NCBI RefSeq assembly: GCF_902498065.1
Contig: NZ_CABVIR010000001.1
Location: forward strand, 1,612,001-1,676,000
From: Pseudomonas fluorescens
GTDB taxonomy: Bacteria; Pseudomonadota; Gammaproteobacteria; Pseudomonadales; Pseudomonadaceae
DNA length: 64,000 nt
Direction of reading: 5' to 3'
Made by a program: the position numbers and the translations under genes. The first letter of the stretch is position 1; every line of letters starts with the position of its first letter. The notes under the pieces are model-generated. The model was not told where the DNA came from. It did not search any database and saw only the letters and a list, made by a program, of their open reading frames with translations. Shown here piece after piece: positions 21,321-30,900 of the stretch.

Positions 21321-21983
21321 CTATCGGCGGATCGCCAGACGCTGCTCGAGGTAACGCAGCATCATGGCAATGAGGTAACAGGCCGCAACATAGAGCGCTG
21401 TGGTCACCAGCCAGGTTTCAATCACCCGGTAGCTCTCGACATTGATCTTGCGCGCGTAATAGGTCAGCTCCGGCACGGCAATCGCCGCCGCCAACGAGGT
21501 GTCCTTGAACAGCGAAATAAAGTTGTTCGACAACGCCGGCAGCACGTTGCGCAGCATCACCGGAACAGTGACGTACGCCTTGACCTGCCACTCGCCGAGA
21601 CCGATCGCCAACCCGGCTTCGCGCTGGCCCTTGGGAATGCTCAACAGACCGCCACGGAACACTTCGGTCAGGTACGCCCCGGCATACAACGACAGCGTGA
21701 TGATGAACGACGGGATCTTGTCCAGACGAATCCCCAGGCTCGGCAACGCGAAGTAGATCAACAGAATCAACACCAGAATCGGCGTATTACGGATCACCGT
21801 CACATACACCGACGCCATCACCCGAAGCGCGCGATGCTTTGACAGCAAGGCAAACGCCATCATCAGGCCGATCACGCAACCGATGGCGATCGACACCAGC
21901 GCCAGTTCCAGGCCCAGGCCGAGCCCCGCCAGCAAGGTGTCGAAATCGCGCCACACGGCGGCAAAGTTCAACTGATAGTTCAT
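21321..21983 (-). CDS. Polar amino-acid-type ABC permease 1
   Basis: This 220-residue permease is of the same HisQ/GlnP class as its neighbour. It has the family motif VIRNTPILVLILLIYFALP and the EAA loop GQREAGLAIGLGEWQVKAYV followed by TVPVMLR. It heterodimerises with permease 2. The gap to the binding-protein gene (52 bp) holds a stable hairpin that may lower permease expression relative to the binding protein. Confidence 0.92.
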   Translation of the reverse strand: MNYQLNFAAVWRDFDTLLAGLGLGLELALVSIAIGCVIGLMMAFALLSKHRALRVMASVYVTVIRNTPILVLILLIYFALPSLGIRLDKIPSFIITLSLYAGAYLTEVFRGGLLSIPKGQREAGLAIGLGEWQVKAYVTVPVMLRNVLPALSNNFISLFKDTSLAAAIAVPELTYYARKINVESYRVIETWLVTTALYVAACYLIAMMLRYLEQRLAIRR

Positions 21984-22002
21984 GGTCAGCAGTACCTTGA
22001 AC

Positions 22003-22023
22003 GGGGCGCGTTACAGGCGCCCC
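22003..22023 (-). promoter_or_regulatory. Intercistronic hairpin after the binding-protein gene
   Basis: GGGGCGC at 22003-22009 pairs with GCGCCCC at 22017-22023 around a 7-nt loop, just after the binding-protein stop and before permease 1. Such hairpins in ABC operons usually partly terminate or protect the upstream message, raising the ratio of binding protein to permease. It has no T-run, so a full terminator is unlikely. Confidence 0.6.
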
Positions 22024-22035
22024 GCTCTCACGGGG

Positions 22036-22884
22036 TCATTTGAATTCGACGGGGAAACCAATCGCGGGTGTTGGCAAATCGACACCGAACCACTGTTTGA
22101 AGGACGCCGCGTAGGTCGGGAATTCAACGCCGGTCATGGCTTCATGCAACGTGGTGTTGACGAAGTTCAGCCAGTCCTGATCGCCGCGCTTAACTGCGCA
22201 CGCGTAGGTTTGCGGGCTCCAGGCGTAAGCCGGGCTGCGATAGCGGCCAGGGTTCTGCACCATCAGGTACTTGACCGAAGACTGGTCGGTGGCAGCGGCG
22301 TCGGCACGGCCGGAGTTCACGGCCTGGTACATCAAATCCACGCTGTCGTATTGATCAACCTTGGCTTTGGGCAGCGCCTGGTGCACGAGTTCTTCGGCGT
22401 AAACGTTCTGCAGCACTGCCACGGTCACGCTGTCATTGGCCGCTTTGAGGTCTTCGATTTCCTTGTACTTGCTGTTGGCCGGCAACAGCAGGCCGACGCC
22501 TTCGCGGTAGTACGGCAGCGTGAACGCGACCTGTTGCGCGCGGCTGGCGGTCACGGTAATGAACTGGCAACTCATGTCGACCTTGTCGGTCAGCAGGTTG
22601 GGAATCCGCGCATCGGACGACTGCACCACGAACTCGACCTTGCTCGGGTCGTTGAACAACCCTTTGGCGACCATCCGCCCGATATCGATATCGAAACCCT
22701 GCAACTTGCCGTCCGCTCCCTGGAAATGCCACGGCGCGTTGGTACTGCCCGTGCCCACGATCAGTTTCCCGCGGGCCAGCACGCTATCGAGCTTGCTGTC
22801 CGCCGCCTGGGCAACACCCACAGCAGCAGCCGAAGCCGCAAAAAGAAAAACACACGCTTTAAACAAGGAAGGTCGGCGATGCAT
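22036..22884 (-). CDS. Periplasmic binding protein, probable D-glucosaminate
   Basis: This 282-residue family-3 solute-binding protein starts at ATG 22884, eight bases after a GGAG. A GTG-type start three codons earlier would spoil that spacing. The signal peptide covers about residues 1-27 (MHRRPSLFKACVFLF, cleavage after VAQA). The core motifs GKLIVGTGSTNAPWHFQGAD, GFDIDIGRMVAKGLF and MSCQFITVTASRAQQVAFTLPYY are those of the polar amino-acid family. First gene of the importer. Transporters of this family encoded next to a KdgK/PLP-dehydratase pair have, from memory, been tied to glucosaminate use in P. fluorescens. Specificity is inferred. Confidence 0.88.
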   Translation of the reverse strand: MHRRPSLFKACVFLFAASAAAVGVAQAADSKLDSVLARGKLIVGTGSTNAPWHFQGADGKLQGFDIDIGRMVAKGLFNDPSKVEFVVQSSDARIPNLLTDKVDMSCQFITVTASRAQQVAFTLPYYREGVGLLLPANSKYKEIEDLKAANDSVTVAVLQNVYAEELVHQALPKAKVDQYDSVDLMYQAVNSGRADAAATDQSSVKYLMVQNPGRYRSPAYAWSPQTYACAVKRGDQDWLNFVNTTLHEAMTGVEFPTYAASFKQWFGVDLPTPAIGFPVEFK

Positions 22885-22909
22885 GGCAAGCACTCCAGGA
22901 TGATGTGTA

Positions 22910-22925
22910 TTCCGCTATACCGGAA
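22910..22925 (-). promoter_or_regulatory. IclR-type operator overlapping the importer promoter
   Basis: TTCCG-CTATAC-CGGAA is a perfect dyad of the kind bound by IclR-family repressors. On the minus strand it overlaps a plausible -10 (TATAGC) with TTGTTA about 15 bp upstream as a weak -35, and lies 26 bp before the binding-protein ATG. Binding there would block RNA polymerase. The IclR gene is in the same cluster. A lone extra CGGAA half-site lies at 22941. Confidence 0.55.
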
Positions 22926-23413
22926 CTTGGTATGTAACAACGGAATAGACAGCAGAAAGTGTGCCACAGGTCTGCCCGGAAATCACAGGGCAATTGAAAT
23001 TCAAATCGAATCAATGGGATGCGAAGATTCCGGCAACAAGTGTTACCGGACTCCGCAAGACATGGGCGCTACCGTTGACCACAGGCGGTGGGTAATTGAG
23101 CACCCATTGAGGGCAAGTGAGCGGAAGGTGTCACTGACACCCAGGGAGAAATACCTGGAGAGTAAAGCGATTGCGTGTCGATAAATCCGCTGTCCACTGC
23201 TGCAGGGATCGCCCTTCCATAACCAGAGAAGAGTTCATCAAACCGGTTGAAACACTGCCGCACCGCCTCCGCGCCAATGAACTGAATTCGATCAATTACC
23301 ACGCCAAACAGCCTCGTTTACTGTCATCTTTGACAGTAGACGCCCTGATAAACACTCACGAATACTTGAGCTTCATTGGAATTATGACGGCGGCTAGCCA
23401 AGGGAGTTGGGAC
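22926..23413. other. 488-bp intergenic region, visibly AT-richer than its flanks
   Basis: The region separates the importer promoter from the lipoprotein gene. No coding sequence is supported: open frames here have no recognisable motifs. Its only clear structure is a dyad at 23319-23338, TACTGTCA-TCTT-TGACAGTA, about 75 bp before the lipoprotein start. That may be an operator, or a hairpin with TTGACA as a promoter -35. The base composition change begins here and continues through the lipoprotein gene. Confidence 0.5.
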
Positions 23414-24139
23414 ATGTATACCCGAACGTTGCTTTTCACGGCGGCATTAGGACTTTGTTTGACAGGCTGCAACGTTAAACAGGGCAATAATTCCGTCGCG
23501 GCTTCAGAAGAATGCGGAGATCTCGTCAACAGAGGGCTCATTGGTCAAAACGGGCCAGAGGTGTGCGTCACGACGCCCCTGTCAAAAAGTGACACATCCA
23601 TTTCAGGGAGCGTAGTTGGCGCCGGTTCAACAGGGCCGTTCATGGTCACAGCATTAACCACTGATGGAATCTTGAAACAGGCAAGCACCCTGGCAAATGG
23701 TGACTTCACGATGAGTTCGTTGAACCTGCAAAACTTGCCAGGCAAAAACATTTCTTTCTCGGTGTTTGTGAACAATACAAGTTCGCCGGTAACAAATCTG
23801 GTCGTTGGGCAAGAGCCCGGCTCCAAGTGTGCAGTAGGCACGCCTGACTATCCTTCTTGTGGCACTCACCCAGGCGCCATTTTCTTCCCGATAAAATCAT
23901 CTGTCACTGCAATAATCCGCGTTCCCACAGGAGAGGTCTTTGGAGGCGCAGCTCTTCTTCCCTACACTATAGGTTTAAACCCTATTATTAGTTGGAAGCC
24001 CGACAGGTATCTGGCTTTTTATAGAGACCTCCCGTCGCCAATAACGCCTGGCGACGAATTAACAATTTTCGCGGTCAACTACCATAACGAATCATTCGCC
24101 TACACGGTGAAACAAACTGTTTTGCCAACGAAAAAATAA
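23414..24139 (+). CDS. Orphan lipoprotein of unknown function
   Basis: This 241-residue lipoprotein starts at ATG 23414 (GGGAG a few bases upstream) and gives a textbook lipoprotein signal: MYTRTLLFTAALGLCLTGCN, with lipobox LTGC and Cys at residue 19. The frame is open well upstream but that part reads as non-coding. The middle (SGSVVGAGSTGPFMVTALTT, then LANGDFTMSSL) resembles a carboxypeptidase-regulatory or transthyretin-like beta-sandwich repeat. Asn after the lipidated Cys fits outer-membrane sorting. Codon use is more AT-rich than any neighbour, which suggests horizontal acquisition. It stands alone with its own terminator; no function can be assigned. Confidence 0.75.
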   Translation: MYTRTLLFTAALGLCLTGCNVKQGNNSVAASEECGDLVNRGLIGQNGPEVCVTTPLSKSDTSISGSVVGAGSTGPFMVTALTTDGILKQASTLANGDFTMSSLNLQNLPGKNISFSVFVNNTSSPVTNLVVGQEPGSKCAVGTPDYPSCGTHPGAIFFPIKSSVTAIIRVPTGEVFGGAALLPYTIGLNPIISWKPDRYLAFYRDLPSPITPGDELTIFAVNYHNESFAYTVKQTVLPTKK

Positions 24140-24154
24140 ACGCTGAAGTCGCTA

Positions 24155-24201
24155 GAAGCAGTCGGAGTACAAGACCATCTCTCGTTGTACTCCACTGCTT
24201 C
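24155..24201 (+). terminator. Long hairpin after the lipoprotein gene
   Basis: A 17-bp stem with one bulged base is formed by GAAGCAGTCGGAGTACAA at 24155-24172 and TTGTACTCCACTGCTTC at 24185-24201. It begins 16 bp after the lipoprotein stop. There is no T-run, but length and position make it the likely transcript end. Confidence 0.7.
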
Positions 24202-24594
24202 CGCTCAGCGCTGAACAGACCTCTTAACCCTCCCCCAGTTGCCATGCAGGCCCTAGAGCCGCTCGCCCCCAACTTGCTCAAAACTTCTCGCCTGTGAGAA
24301 TTCCTGGAAAGGTGCCGACAACGTGTCATGCCAAGCGGATTGCCCGTCCTGAAGGACGGTGCTAGCCTCGCTTTTTTTCTCATGCCCTCTTTGGTTACTC
24401 CATCCTCGCTACTGGGTTTACAGTGCGATCCAAGAGCCACTTTCGGCGGAGCATCAGTCGCATTTCAGCGACGGCAGTCAAACCTGAAGCCGATTTGGAC
24501 ACACGCCGACTCGGCTGTTTTCATTCATGGTTCAGCAAGCGAAAAGCGCTGCCGGCCTTGAGCCAGAGCCTTGTCACATTCCCAGGAGGGGTCA
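24202..24594. other. Leader/promoter region of the wecB-nfrBA operon (about 390 bp)
   Basis: No gene is supported here. It holds a compact dyad CCGTCCT-GA-AGGACGG at 24344-24359, followed 12 bases later by a run of seven T at 24372-24378, which may be an attenuator. A second weaker stem has AGCCGA pairing with TCGGCT at about 24487-24514. A long untranslated leader before a polysaccharide operon could be regulatory. The wecB ribosome binding site AGGAGG lies at 24583-24588. Confidence 0.4.
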
Positions 24595-25749
24595 ATGTCT
24601 TTCAACATCATGATGGTTTTCGGAACGCGTCCGGAGGCCATCAAGATGGCGCCACTCGCCAGAGTGTTGCGTCAATGGCCAGGGGTCAAATTGAACATCT
24701 GCTCCACCGGCCAGCACCGTGAGATGCTCAAGCAAGTACTCGATTCCTTCGAACTGACGGTCGACGAAGACTTGCAAGTCATGACCCAGGGCCAGACCCT
24801 CAACGGGTTGTCACAACAACTGCTAATCAACCTCGATCAGGCTTACGAGCGAACGAAACCCGACATCGTGCTGGTTCACGGTGACACCACCACCAGCTTC
24901 ATCGCCGCCCTCGCCGCGTTCAATCGCCAGTTGCCAATCGGTCACGTCGAGGCCGGTTTGCGCACGGGTAATTTGCGTGCACCGTGGCCGGAAGAAGCCA
25001 ACCGTCGCCTGACAGGCGTCATTGCCGACCTGCATTTCACACCGACCACCAAGGGCGAAAACAACCTGCTGCGCGAAGGCGTGCCCAAGGCCAACATTGA
25101 AGTCACCGGCAATACGGTGATCGATGCGCTGCTGTGGATGCGCACCCATCAGCAGGAAATCCACTGGCACCCTGCCGCCGGTTCGTCGCTGGCGGTGCTT
25201 GAAGACCATCGACGCCTGGTGCTGATCACTGGCCACCGCCGGGAAAATTTCGGCGATGGTTTTCGTAACATCTGCCAGGCGCTCGCCGACCTCGCCGTGC
25301 GCTACCCGGATGTGCAGTTCGTCTACCCGGTGCACCTGAATCCGCAGGTACAGAAAGCGGTATATGGCGTGCTGTCGGACAAGCCGAACATTTATCTGGT
25401 GGCGCCGCAGGACTATCAGCATTTTGTCTGGCTGATGGGTCGTGCGCATTTCATCCTTACCGATTCGGGCGGCATTCAGGAAGAAGCACCCGCTATCGGC
25501 AAGCCGCTGCTGGTACTGCGCGACGTCACCGAGCGACCGTCCGTGCTCGAAGGCGGGACCGTGTTGCTGGTGGGCACCGACACCGACCGCATCGTCAAGG
25601 AAGCCAGTCGTTTGCTGGATGACGAGGTTCACTTCGAACGCATGAGCCGCGTTCACAGCCCCTATGGTGACGGCCACGCCAGCGAACGCATCGCCACCCG
25701 ATTGTGTGAGTGGCTAAGCGAGCGCTCGGCGGCGGTTAAAGCGCGATGA
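24595..25749 (+). CDS. wecB: UDP-N-acetylglucosamine 2-epimerase
   Basis: This 384-residue non-hydrolysing epimerase converts UDP-GlcNAc to UDP-ManNAc. The start at 24595 follows AGGAGGGGTCA. Family motifs are FGTRPEAIKMAPL at residues 7-19, HGDTTTS, HVEAGLRTGNLRAPWPEEANR, TGHRRENFG and DSGGIQEEAP. Its stop overlaps the nfrB start by 4 bp (ATGA). That dedicates this copy to the NfrAB polysaccharide system rather than to common antigen or O-antigen. No UDP-ManNAc dehydrogenase (wecC) accompanies it, which suggests that ManNAc itself is the sugar used. Confidence 0.95.
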   Translation: MSFNIMMVFGTRPEAIKMAPLARVLRQWPGVKLNICSTGQHREMLKQVLDSFELTVDEDLQVMTQGQTLNGLSQQLLINLDQAYERTKPDIVLVHGDTTTSFIAALAAFNRQLPIGHVEAGLRTGNLRAPWPEEANRRLTGVIADLHFTPTTKGENNLLREGVPKANIEVTGNTVIDALLWMRTHQQEIHWHPAAGSSLAVLEDHRRLVLITGHRRENFGDGFRNICQALADLAVRYPDVQFVYPVHLNPQVQKAVYGVLSDKPNIYLVAPQDYQHFVWLMGRAHFILTDSGGIQEEAPAIGKPLLVLRDVTERPSVLEGGTVLLVGTDTDRIVKEASRLLDDEVHFERMSRVHSPYGDGHASERIATRLCEWLSERSAAVKAR

Positions 25750-27920
25750 GTTTCGGTTTTATCGATTTTTTTGCCTACGTCCTGTTCGGCCTCAAATACC
25801 TCGCGATCATCCTGGCGTTTTTGATGTTCCTCCTCGGGCTCGATGACCTGTTCATCGACCTCGTGTACTGGGGCCGCAAACTGGTCCGGCGCTGGCGGAT
25901 CTATGAAAAATTCAAGCGTGCGGATGAAGAGCGCCTGTACGCTATTGCCGAAAAACCTTTGGCCATCATGGTTCCGGCGTGGAACGAAGTCGGTGTGGTC
26001 GGTGAGATGGCGCGCCTGGCGGCGTCGACCCTCGATTACGAGAACTATCAGATTTTCGTCGGTACGTACCCTAACGATGCCGAGACGCAGGCCGACGTCG
26101 ATGCCGTCTGCCAGCACTATCCCAACGTGCACAAAGTGGTCTGCGCCCGCCCCGGCCCCACCAGTAAGGCCGACTGCCTGAACAACGTCATCGACGCGAT
26201 CCTGCGCTTTGAAAGCGAGGCGAAAATCCAGTTCGCCGGGTTCATTCTGCACGATGCCGAAGACGTGATTTCGCCAATGGAATTGCGCCTCTTCAATTAC
26301 CTGCTGCCGGCCAAGGACCTGATCCAGATTCCGGTCTATCCCTATGCACCGGAATGGCGAGGTTTCACCGCCGGGCATTACGTCGACGAGTTCGCCGAGA
26401 ACCACGGCAAGGACGTAATCGTCCGCGAAGCCATGACCGGCCAGGTGCCCAGTGCCGGGGTCGGCACCTGCTTCAGCCGTAAAGCCATCAGCGCCCTGCT
26501 CGAAGACGGCGACGGCATTGCCTTCGACGTGCAGAGCCTGACCGAAGACTACGACATCGGTTTTCGTCTCAAGCGAAAAGGCATGAAATGCATTTTTGCG
26601 CGCTACTCGGTGACCGACCCGAAACTGGCGCTCGAACAGCCCTGGGCGTTCGGCATGGACCGTGTGTTTTCCCAAGTGATCTGCGTTCGCGAGCATTTCC
26701 CCCGGGACTTTCAGCATGCCATCCGCCAGAAATCGCGCTGGATCGTCGGCATCGTCTTCCAAGGCACCAAGAACCTCGGCTGGAGCCCCACGGGCGTGCT
26801 CAACTATTTCCTCTGGCGCGACCGTCGCGGCATGATCGCTTACCTGCTGAGTTTCCTGGTCAACCTGCTGTGCCTCGTGCTGCTGGCGATGTGGCTGATG
26901 ACGGTGATTGCACCCAACGCCTGGCGCTATCCGTCGATCTTGTCCAACAGCCCGGTGCTCGCGACGCTCTTGTGGCTCAACGGTTTGATGCTGATCAATC
27001 GGTTGTTCCAGCGTGGCTGGTTCGTCACCCGTTACTACGGACTGGTCGAAGGCCTGTTGTCGGCACCGCGCATGATATGGAGCAACTTCATCAACTTCTT
27101 CGCCAACGTGCGGGCGCTGCGTCAGGTCATGGAAATGGGCGATTCACGCCGAGTGGCCTGGGACAAGACCACCCACGAATTCCCGGCCCTGACCAAGGCC
27201 CAGCGCACGCCGCTGGGTCATCGCCTGGTGGAAAAAGGCCTGCTCACCGAAGAACAACTGGAAGCGGCGATCACCAACCCGATTCGCCGGCGTCTGGGCC
27301 ACGAACTGCTGCTGCGTGAACACATCAACAGCACGCAACTGGTGGAAACCCTCGCCGAGCAGCTGGACCTGGAATGGGCGCCACTGAACCCGTTCAAACT
27401 CGACAAGCGCCTGATCGACGCCGTGCCGCGCAAGATCGCCTCCCACTACGGCGTGCTGCCGGTGGCCGAGGAAGGCAAAACCTTGGTGCTCGCCTCGGAA
27501 GGCCCGGTGAGCCAGGTCTCCCTCGGCGCCATCAGCCGTCAATTGAAACGCCCTGTGCGCTGCCGTCTCGCGCCGCAGGGCCGCGTCACGTTGGGTATCC
27601 GCTACTGGTACGCCAGCCCCCGTCAGAATGAGGAAGTACACCACATGCTCGAAGTGCTTGAGCGTCATCAGGACGATGAAGCCTTGCTCGAACGCGTCAG
27701 CCATCATCAGGTGTTGCTGGGCAATCTGCTGCAAGTGCGCGGCATGGTCCCGCCGAGCCTGTTCAATCAGGCCTTGATCGACTTCGACGCCGAGCACATG
27801 TCCTTGGGTGAACACCTCATCTCGCGCGGCATGATCACTCAGGAAGTGCTCGAACAAGCCCTGGTGGACCAGGCCAGCGAACAGCAAGCCGCCTACCGTA
27901 TTGTCCGGGAGGTCGCATGA
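25746..27920 (+). CDS. nfrB: NfrB-type membrane glycosyltransferase with c-di-GMP-binding MshEN repeats
   Basis: This 724-residue inner-membrane GT2 glycosyltransferase has an N-terminal transmembrane helix at about residues 8-32. The GT domain carries MVPAWNEVGVV, an acidic HDAEDV at 169-174, LTEDYD at about 263-268 and QKSRW at 328-332, the processive-synthase pattern. Two or more helices lie between about residues 360 and 430. After residue 488 come four copies of the pattern LGxxLxxxG(x)12-14, starting near 488, 517, 656 and 685 (e.g. LGEHLISRGMITQEVLEQAL), the motif that binds c-di-GMP in MshEN domains. Related E. coli NfrB makes a ManNAc-containing secreted glycan under c-di-GMP control and is needed for phage N4 infection. 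Overlaps both neighbours by 4 bp. Confidence 0.9.
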   Translation: MSFGFIDFFAYVLFGLKYLAIILAFLMFLLGLDDLFIDLVYWGRKLVRRWRIYEKFKRADEERLYAIAEKPLAIMVPAWNEVGVVGEMARLAASTLDYENYQIFVGTYPNDAETQADVDAVCQHYPNVHKVVCARPGPTSKADCLNNVIDAILRFESEAKIQFAGFILHDAEDVISPMELRLFNYLLPAKDLIQIPVYPYAPEWRGFTAGHYVDEFAENHGKDVIVREAMTGQVPSAGVGTCFSRKAISALLEDGDGIAFDVQSLTEDYDIGFRLKRKGMKCIFARYSVTDPKLALEQPWAFGMDRVFSQVICVREHFPRDFQHAIRQKSRWIVGIVFQGTKNLGWSPTGVLNYFLWRDRRGMIAYLLSFLVNLLCLVLLAMWLMTVIAPNAWRYPSILSNSPVLATLLWLNGLMLINRLFQRGWFVTRYYGLVEGLLSAPRMIWSNFINFFANVRALRQVMEMGDSRRVAWDKTTHEFPALTKAQRTPLGHRLVEKGLLTEEQLEAAITNPIRRRLGHELLLREHINSTQLVETLAEQLDLEWAPLNPFKLDKRLIDAVPRKIASHYGVLPVAEEGKTLVLASEGPVSQVSLGAISRQLKRPVRCRLAPQGRVTLGIRYWYASPRQNEEVHHMLEVLERHQDDEALLERVSHHQVLLGNLLQVRGMVPPSLFNQALIDFDAEHMSLGEHLISRGMITQEVLEQALVDQASEQQAAYRIVREVA

Positions 27921-30900
27921 AGCCTGATCGTCATGCCCTCCTGATCGGCAGTCTGTTGCTGAGCCTGACAACCAGTTCCTGGGTACAGGCGGAACCGCTG
28001 ACCGAGTTCGAACAATTTCGCAGTTTCCCCTACATGGATCGCAGCTACCGCGAAGCGAAAAAGGGCAACTGGGCCGAAGTCGAACGGCTGATGCGCCACC
28101 TGCTGGCGAAAGTGCCGAAAAACGATGAAGCCCGGGCCCTGCTCGTGGAAGCGCTGGCCAAGCAACGTCGGTACAAGGATGCCGTGCAAGCGCTGCCGGA
28201 TAACCCGGACAACAACGACGCCCTGCTCAACCTGCGCCTGACCTGGATCGAACAGGATCCTCCGGGCAGCGAGCAGGTAGAACAATGGATCGCTAGCAGC
28301 AACCTCAGTCAGCGGGTACGCCTGTGGCAGGCCTATAGCCTGAGCCTCGCGAAATTTGGCGGCGCCGGCAAAGCTCACGATTGGCTGGCGCAACTGGCGC
28401 CCAAGGGTGACGACGACATTCTGCACCTGGCCCGCTCAAACTGGTCCGAGCAATTGCGCGACTGGAACGGCACCATCGAGCAACTGGCGCCACTGGCCGC
28501 CAGCAAGCAATTGGACGCCGAAGGTTGGCAGCGACTGGCCAACGCCTATGTGCAGAAGCTCGACGAACAGCCTTTGCAGCAATTGCTGCAGCAAGCGCCA
28601 ACGCCCGAAGCCGCGCGCAAGGCCCGCCTTGCGATGGTCGATCGGGCGATCGCCATGGGCCAGGTGCAACAGGCTCAACGCTGGATTCAATCATTGCCCG
28701 CCAGCGACCTGGCGGATCCGGCGCAACGCCAGCGCCTGTGGGAGCTGGCACGGCAGAGCGGCGACGTGCCGACCGTGCAACGCTTGAGTGGCGAATTGCA
28801 GCGTCCGTGCCTCGAAACGGCCGAATGGCTGTCCGGTCGCGATCCGCAAGCCGCACTCACACAGTTGCGTGGCTGCCAGCCGAACGACGACCCGCAGACC
28901 TGGCTGATCCTGGCCCAGCGTCTGCAAGCCACCGAGTTGCTGCAAAGCACGCGCCTGCCCGAACCCTGGGACAGTCGCCGCCAGGCACGGCTGCTGGACA
29001 TCTGGCAGGACCAGGGCGAGACCGACAAAGTCATGGCCTGGCTCGCCGGCCAGCCACAGACGGCCGACGTGGTCAAACGCCGGGCCGAACTGACGCAAGC
29101 CCTGGGTCGCACTACTGAAGCCGCAACGCTCTGGGAGCGGCACTACCAGCAGACCGGCAACGTTGGCTCGCTCAATCAGTCGACGTACCTGGCGCTGAAC
29201 GCCGGTCAGCGCGAACACGCGCAACAGTTGCTCGAACGCGCCTATGACCGTCATGCCGGCAAGTTACCCATTGGCCTGCTGCAACGGCTGGCGGGGCTCT
29301 ATGCCGCGTCGACGCCGACCCCGACGCAGCAGAAACGCATGGTGTCGCTGCTCAATCGCGTCGATCCCGCCACGCGCGGCCAATTGCTGGCGCAACTGGC
29401 CGAGAAAGGTCAGTGCGATGCGGTGAAACAAGCCATTGACGAACATCCGCAGGTCGCAGGCGACTACCGGGTATTGGGCCGTTGTGCCATGCCGGACCGG
29501 CCCGGTGAAGCCGTCGTCTACTACCAGACCGCCGAAACACTCGGCGACCGTGGCAGTCGCCTGCCGCTGGCGTATGCGCTGGAAGCGGCCGGTGATTCGT
29601 CGGGCGCCCTGGCCATCTGGCGCAGCCTGCCGGAAGCCGAACTGAGCGATAACGCCAAACTGACGGCCAGCCGCAGCGCCCTCATTGCGGGCGACACTCA
29701 GGTAGCAGAACGTTACTGGCAACAGAGTCGCGCACGGGGTGCCAATGAGTGGGCGCTGGGTGCGGTGATTGCCGACGCGCGCGGTGATCATGTCGACGCC
29801 ATGCAGCGTCAGCGTTCAGCCTTGCAGCAGGCGCCGGATGCCGGGCATTTTTACGCAGCGTCGGTCACCGCACAAAAGGCCGGCGAACGGGAGCAAAGCA
29901 CCGCATGGCTCGCCGAAGCCGTGCGCCGCGAGCCAGGCAACCCGCGTTTTCGCGCCGATTACGGCATGCGCCTGGCCGGGGCCGACACCCGGGAACAGCG
30001 CGCCCACGCCATCCCTTATCTGCAAAGCGCCACCCGCGACTTCCCGGAAGACTATCGCCTCGGCGAAACCCTGGCGCTGCGTTATGACGAAGCGAAGGAC
30101 AGTGCGGCGGCGCGCAAGGAATTGCGGCGGGTCATCGATCTGGAACAGCACCCGGTGGCCGCCGACGATGAGGACGGCAGCATGGAAGCCAGGCGTTATC
30201 GCCAGCGCCGCGCCCACGAAACCCTGTCCCGGCGCGACAGCCGCACGCTGGCCAGCACCTGGTCACCGGCCGGAGTCTCGACCAACGACAGTTTCCGCCC
30301 CAACGGAACCCTGCGCGACACCTCTCGGCGCGCCACCTCACAGAACGTGCAAGTGGCGATCTGGGACCATGCGCTCGGCGAAGAGCCGAGTCGCGCCGGC
30401 AGCGCGTTGGCGGTTTATGGCCGCGTACTGCTCGGCGGTCAGGGCCGGTCGAGTTACGGCGAATCCCTCGGCACCGGCGTGGGTTTGCGTTACAAGCCCT
30501 GGGGCACGGCGAACATCAACTTCTACGGCGAGCTCTACAAGCAGAGCTCGTTTGATAGCAACGACAATCAGCACCTGAGCCTCGGTCAATTGCTGATTCC
30601 TGAAAAACTCGCCAACCAGTTCAACGATCATCGCCAGGACGGCCACACCAGCACCGATTACCTGCTGCGCGCCACGGCCTCATTTCTTGATCAGGGACGA
30701 TTCCGCAACGATTGGCGCATCGATGAAAACGATTGGGAGGAGCGTTCGCTCTATCTCGACGCGGCGTGGTGGACCAAGGCCGGTGATCACCAATGGCTGT
30801 CGCGCTTCCAGCAAGGCCATACCTGGAAGCTGCCGTTCAACGGCGCACAAACCGTTATGCCGTACGGCTTTCTCGAGTTCGCCAGCCAGGACCCGAACAA

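Noticed and set aside
21982..23184. A plus-strand open frame of 400 codons opposite the binding-protein gene
   Set aside because: Shadow frame. The minus-strand gene has a signal peptide, a ribosome binding site and family motifs.
24344..24378. Intrinsic terminator/attenuator before wecB
   Set aside because: The hairpin and the T-run are 12 nt apart, too far for a standard terminator. It is kept only as a note in the leader region.
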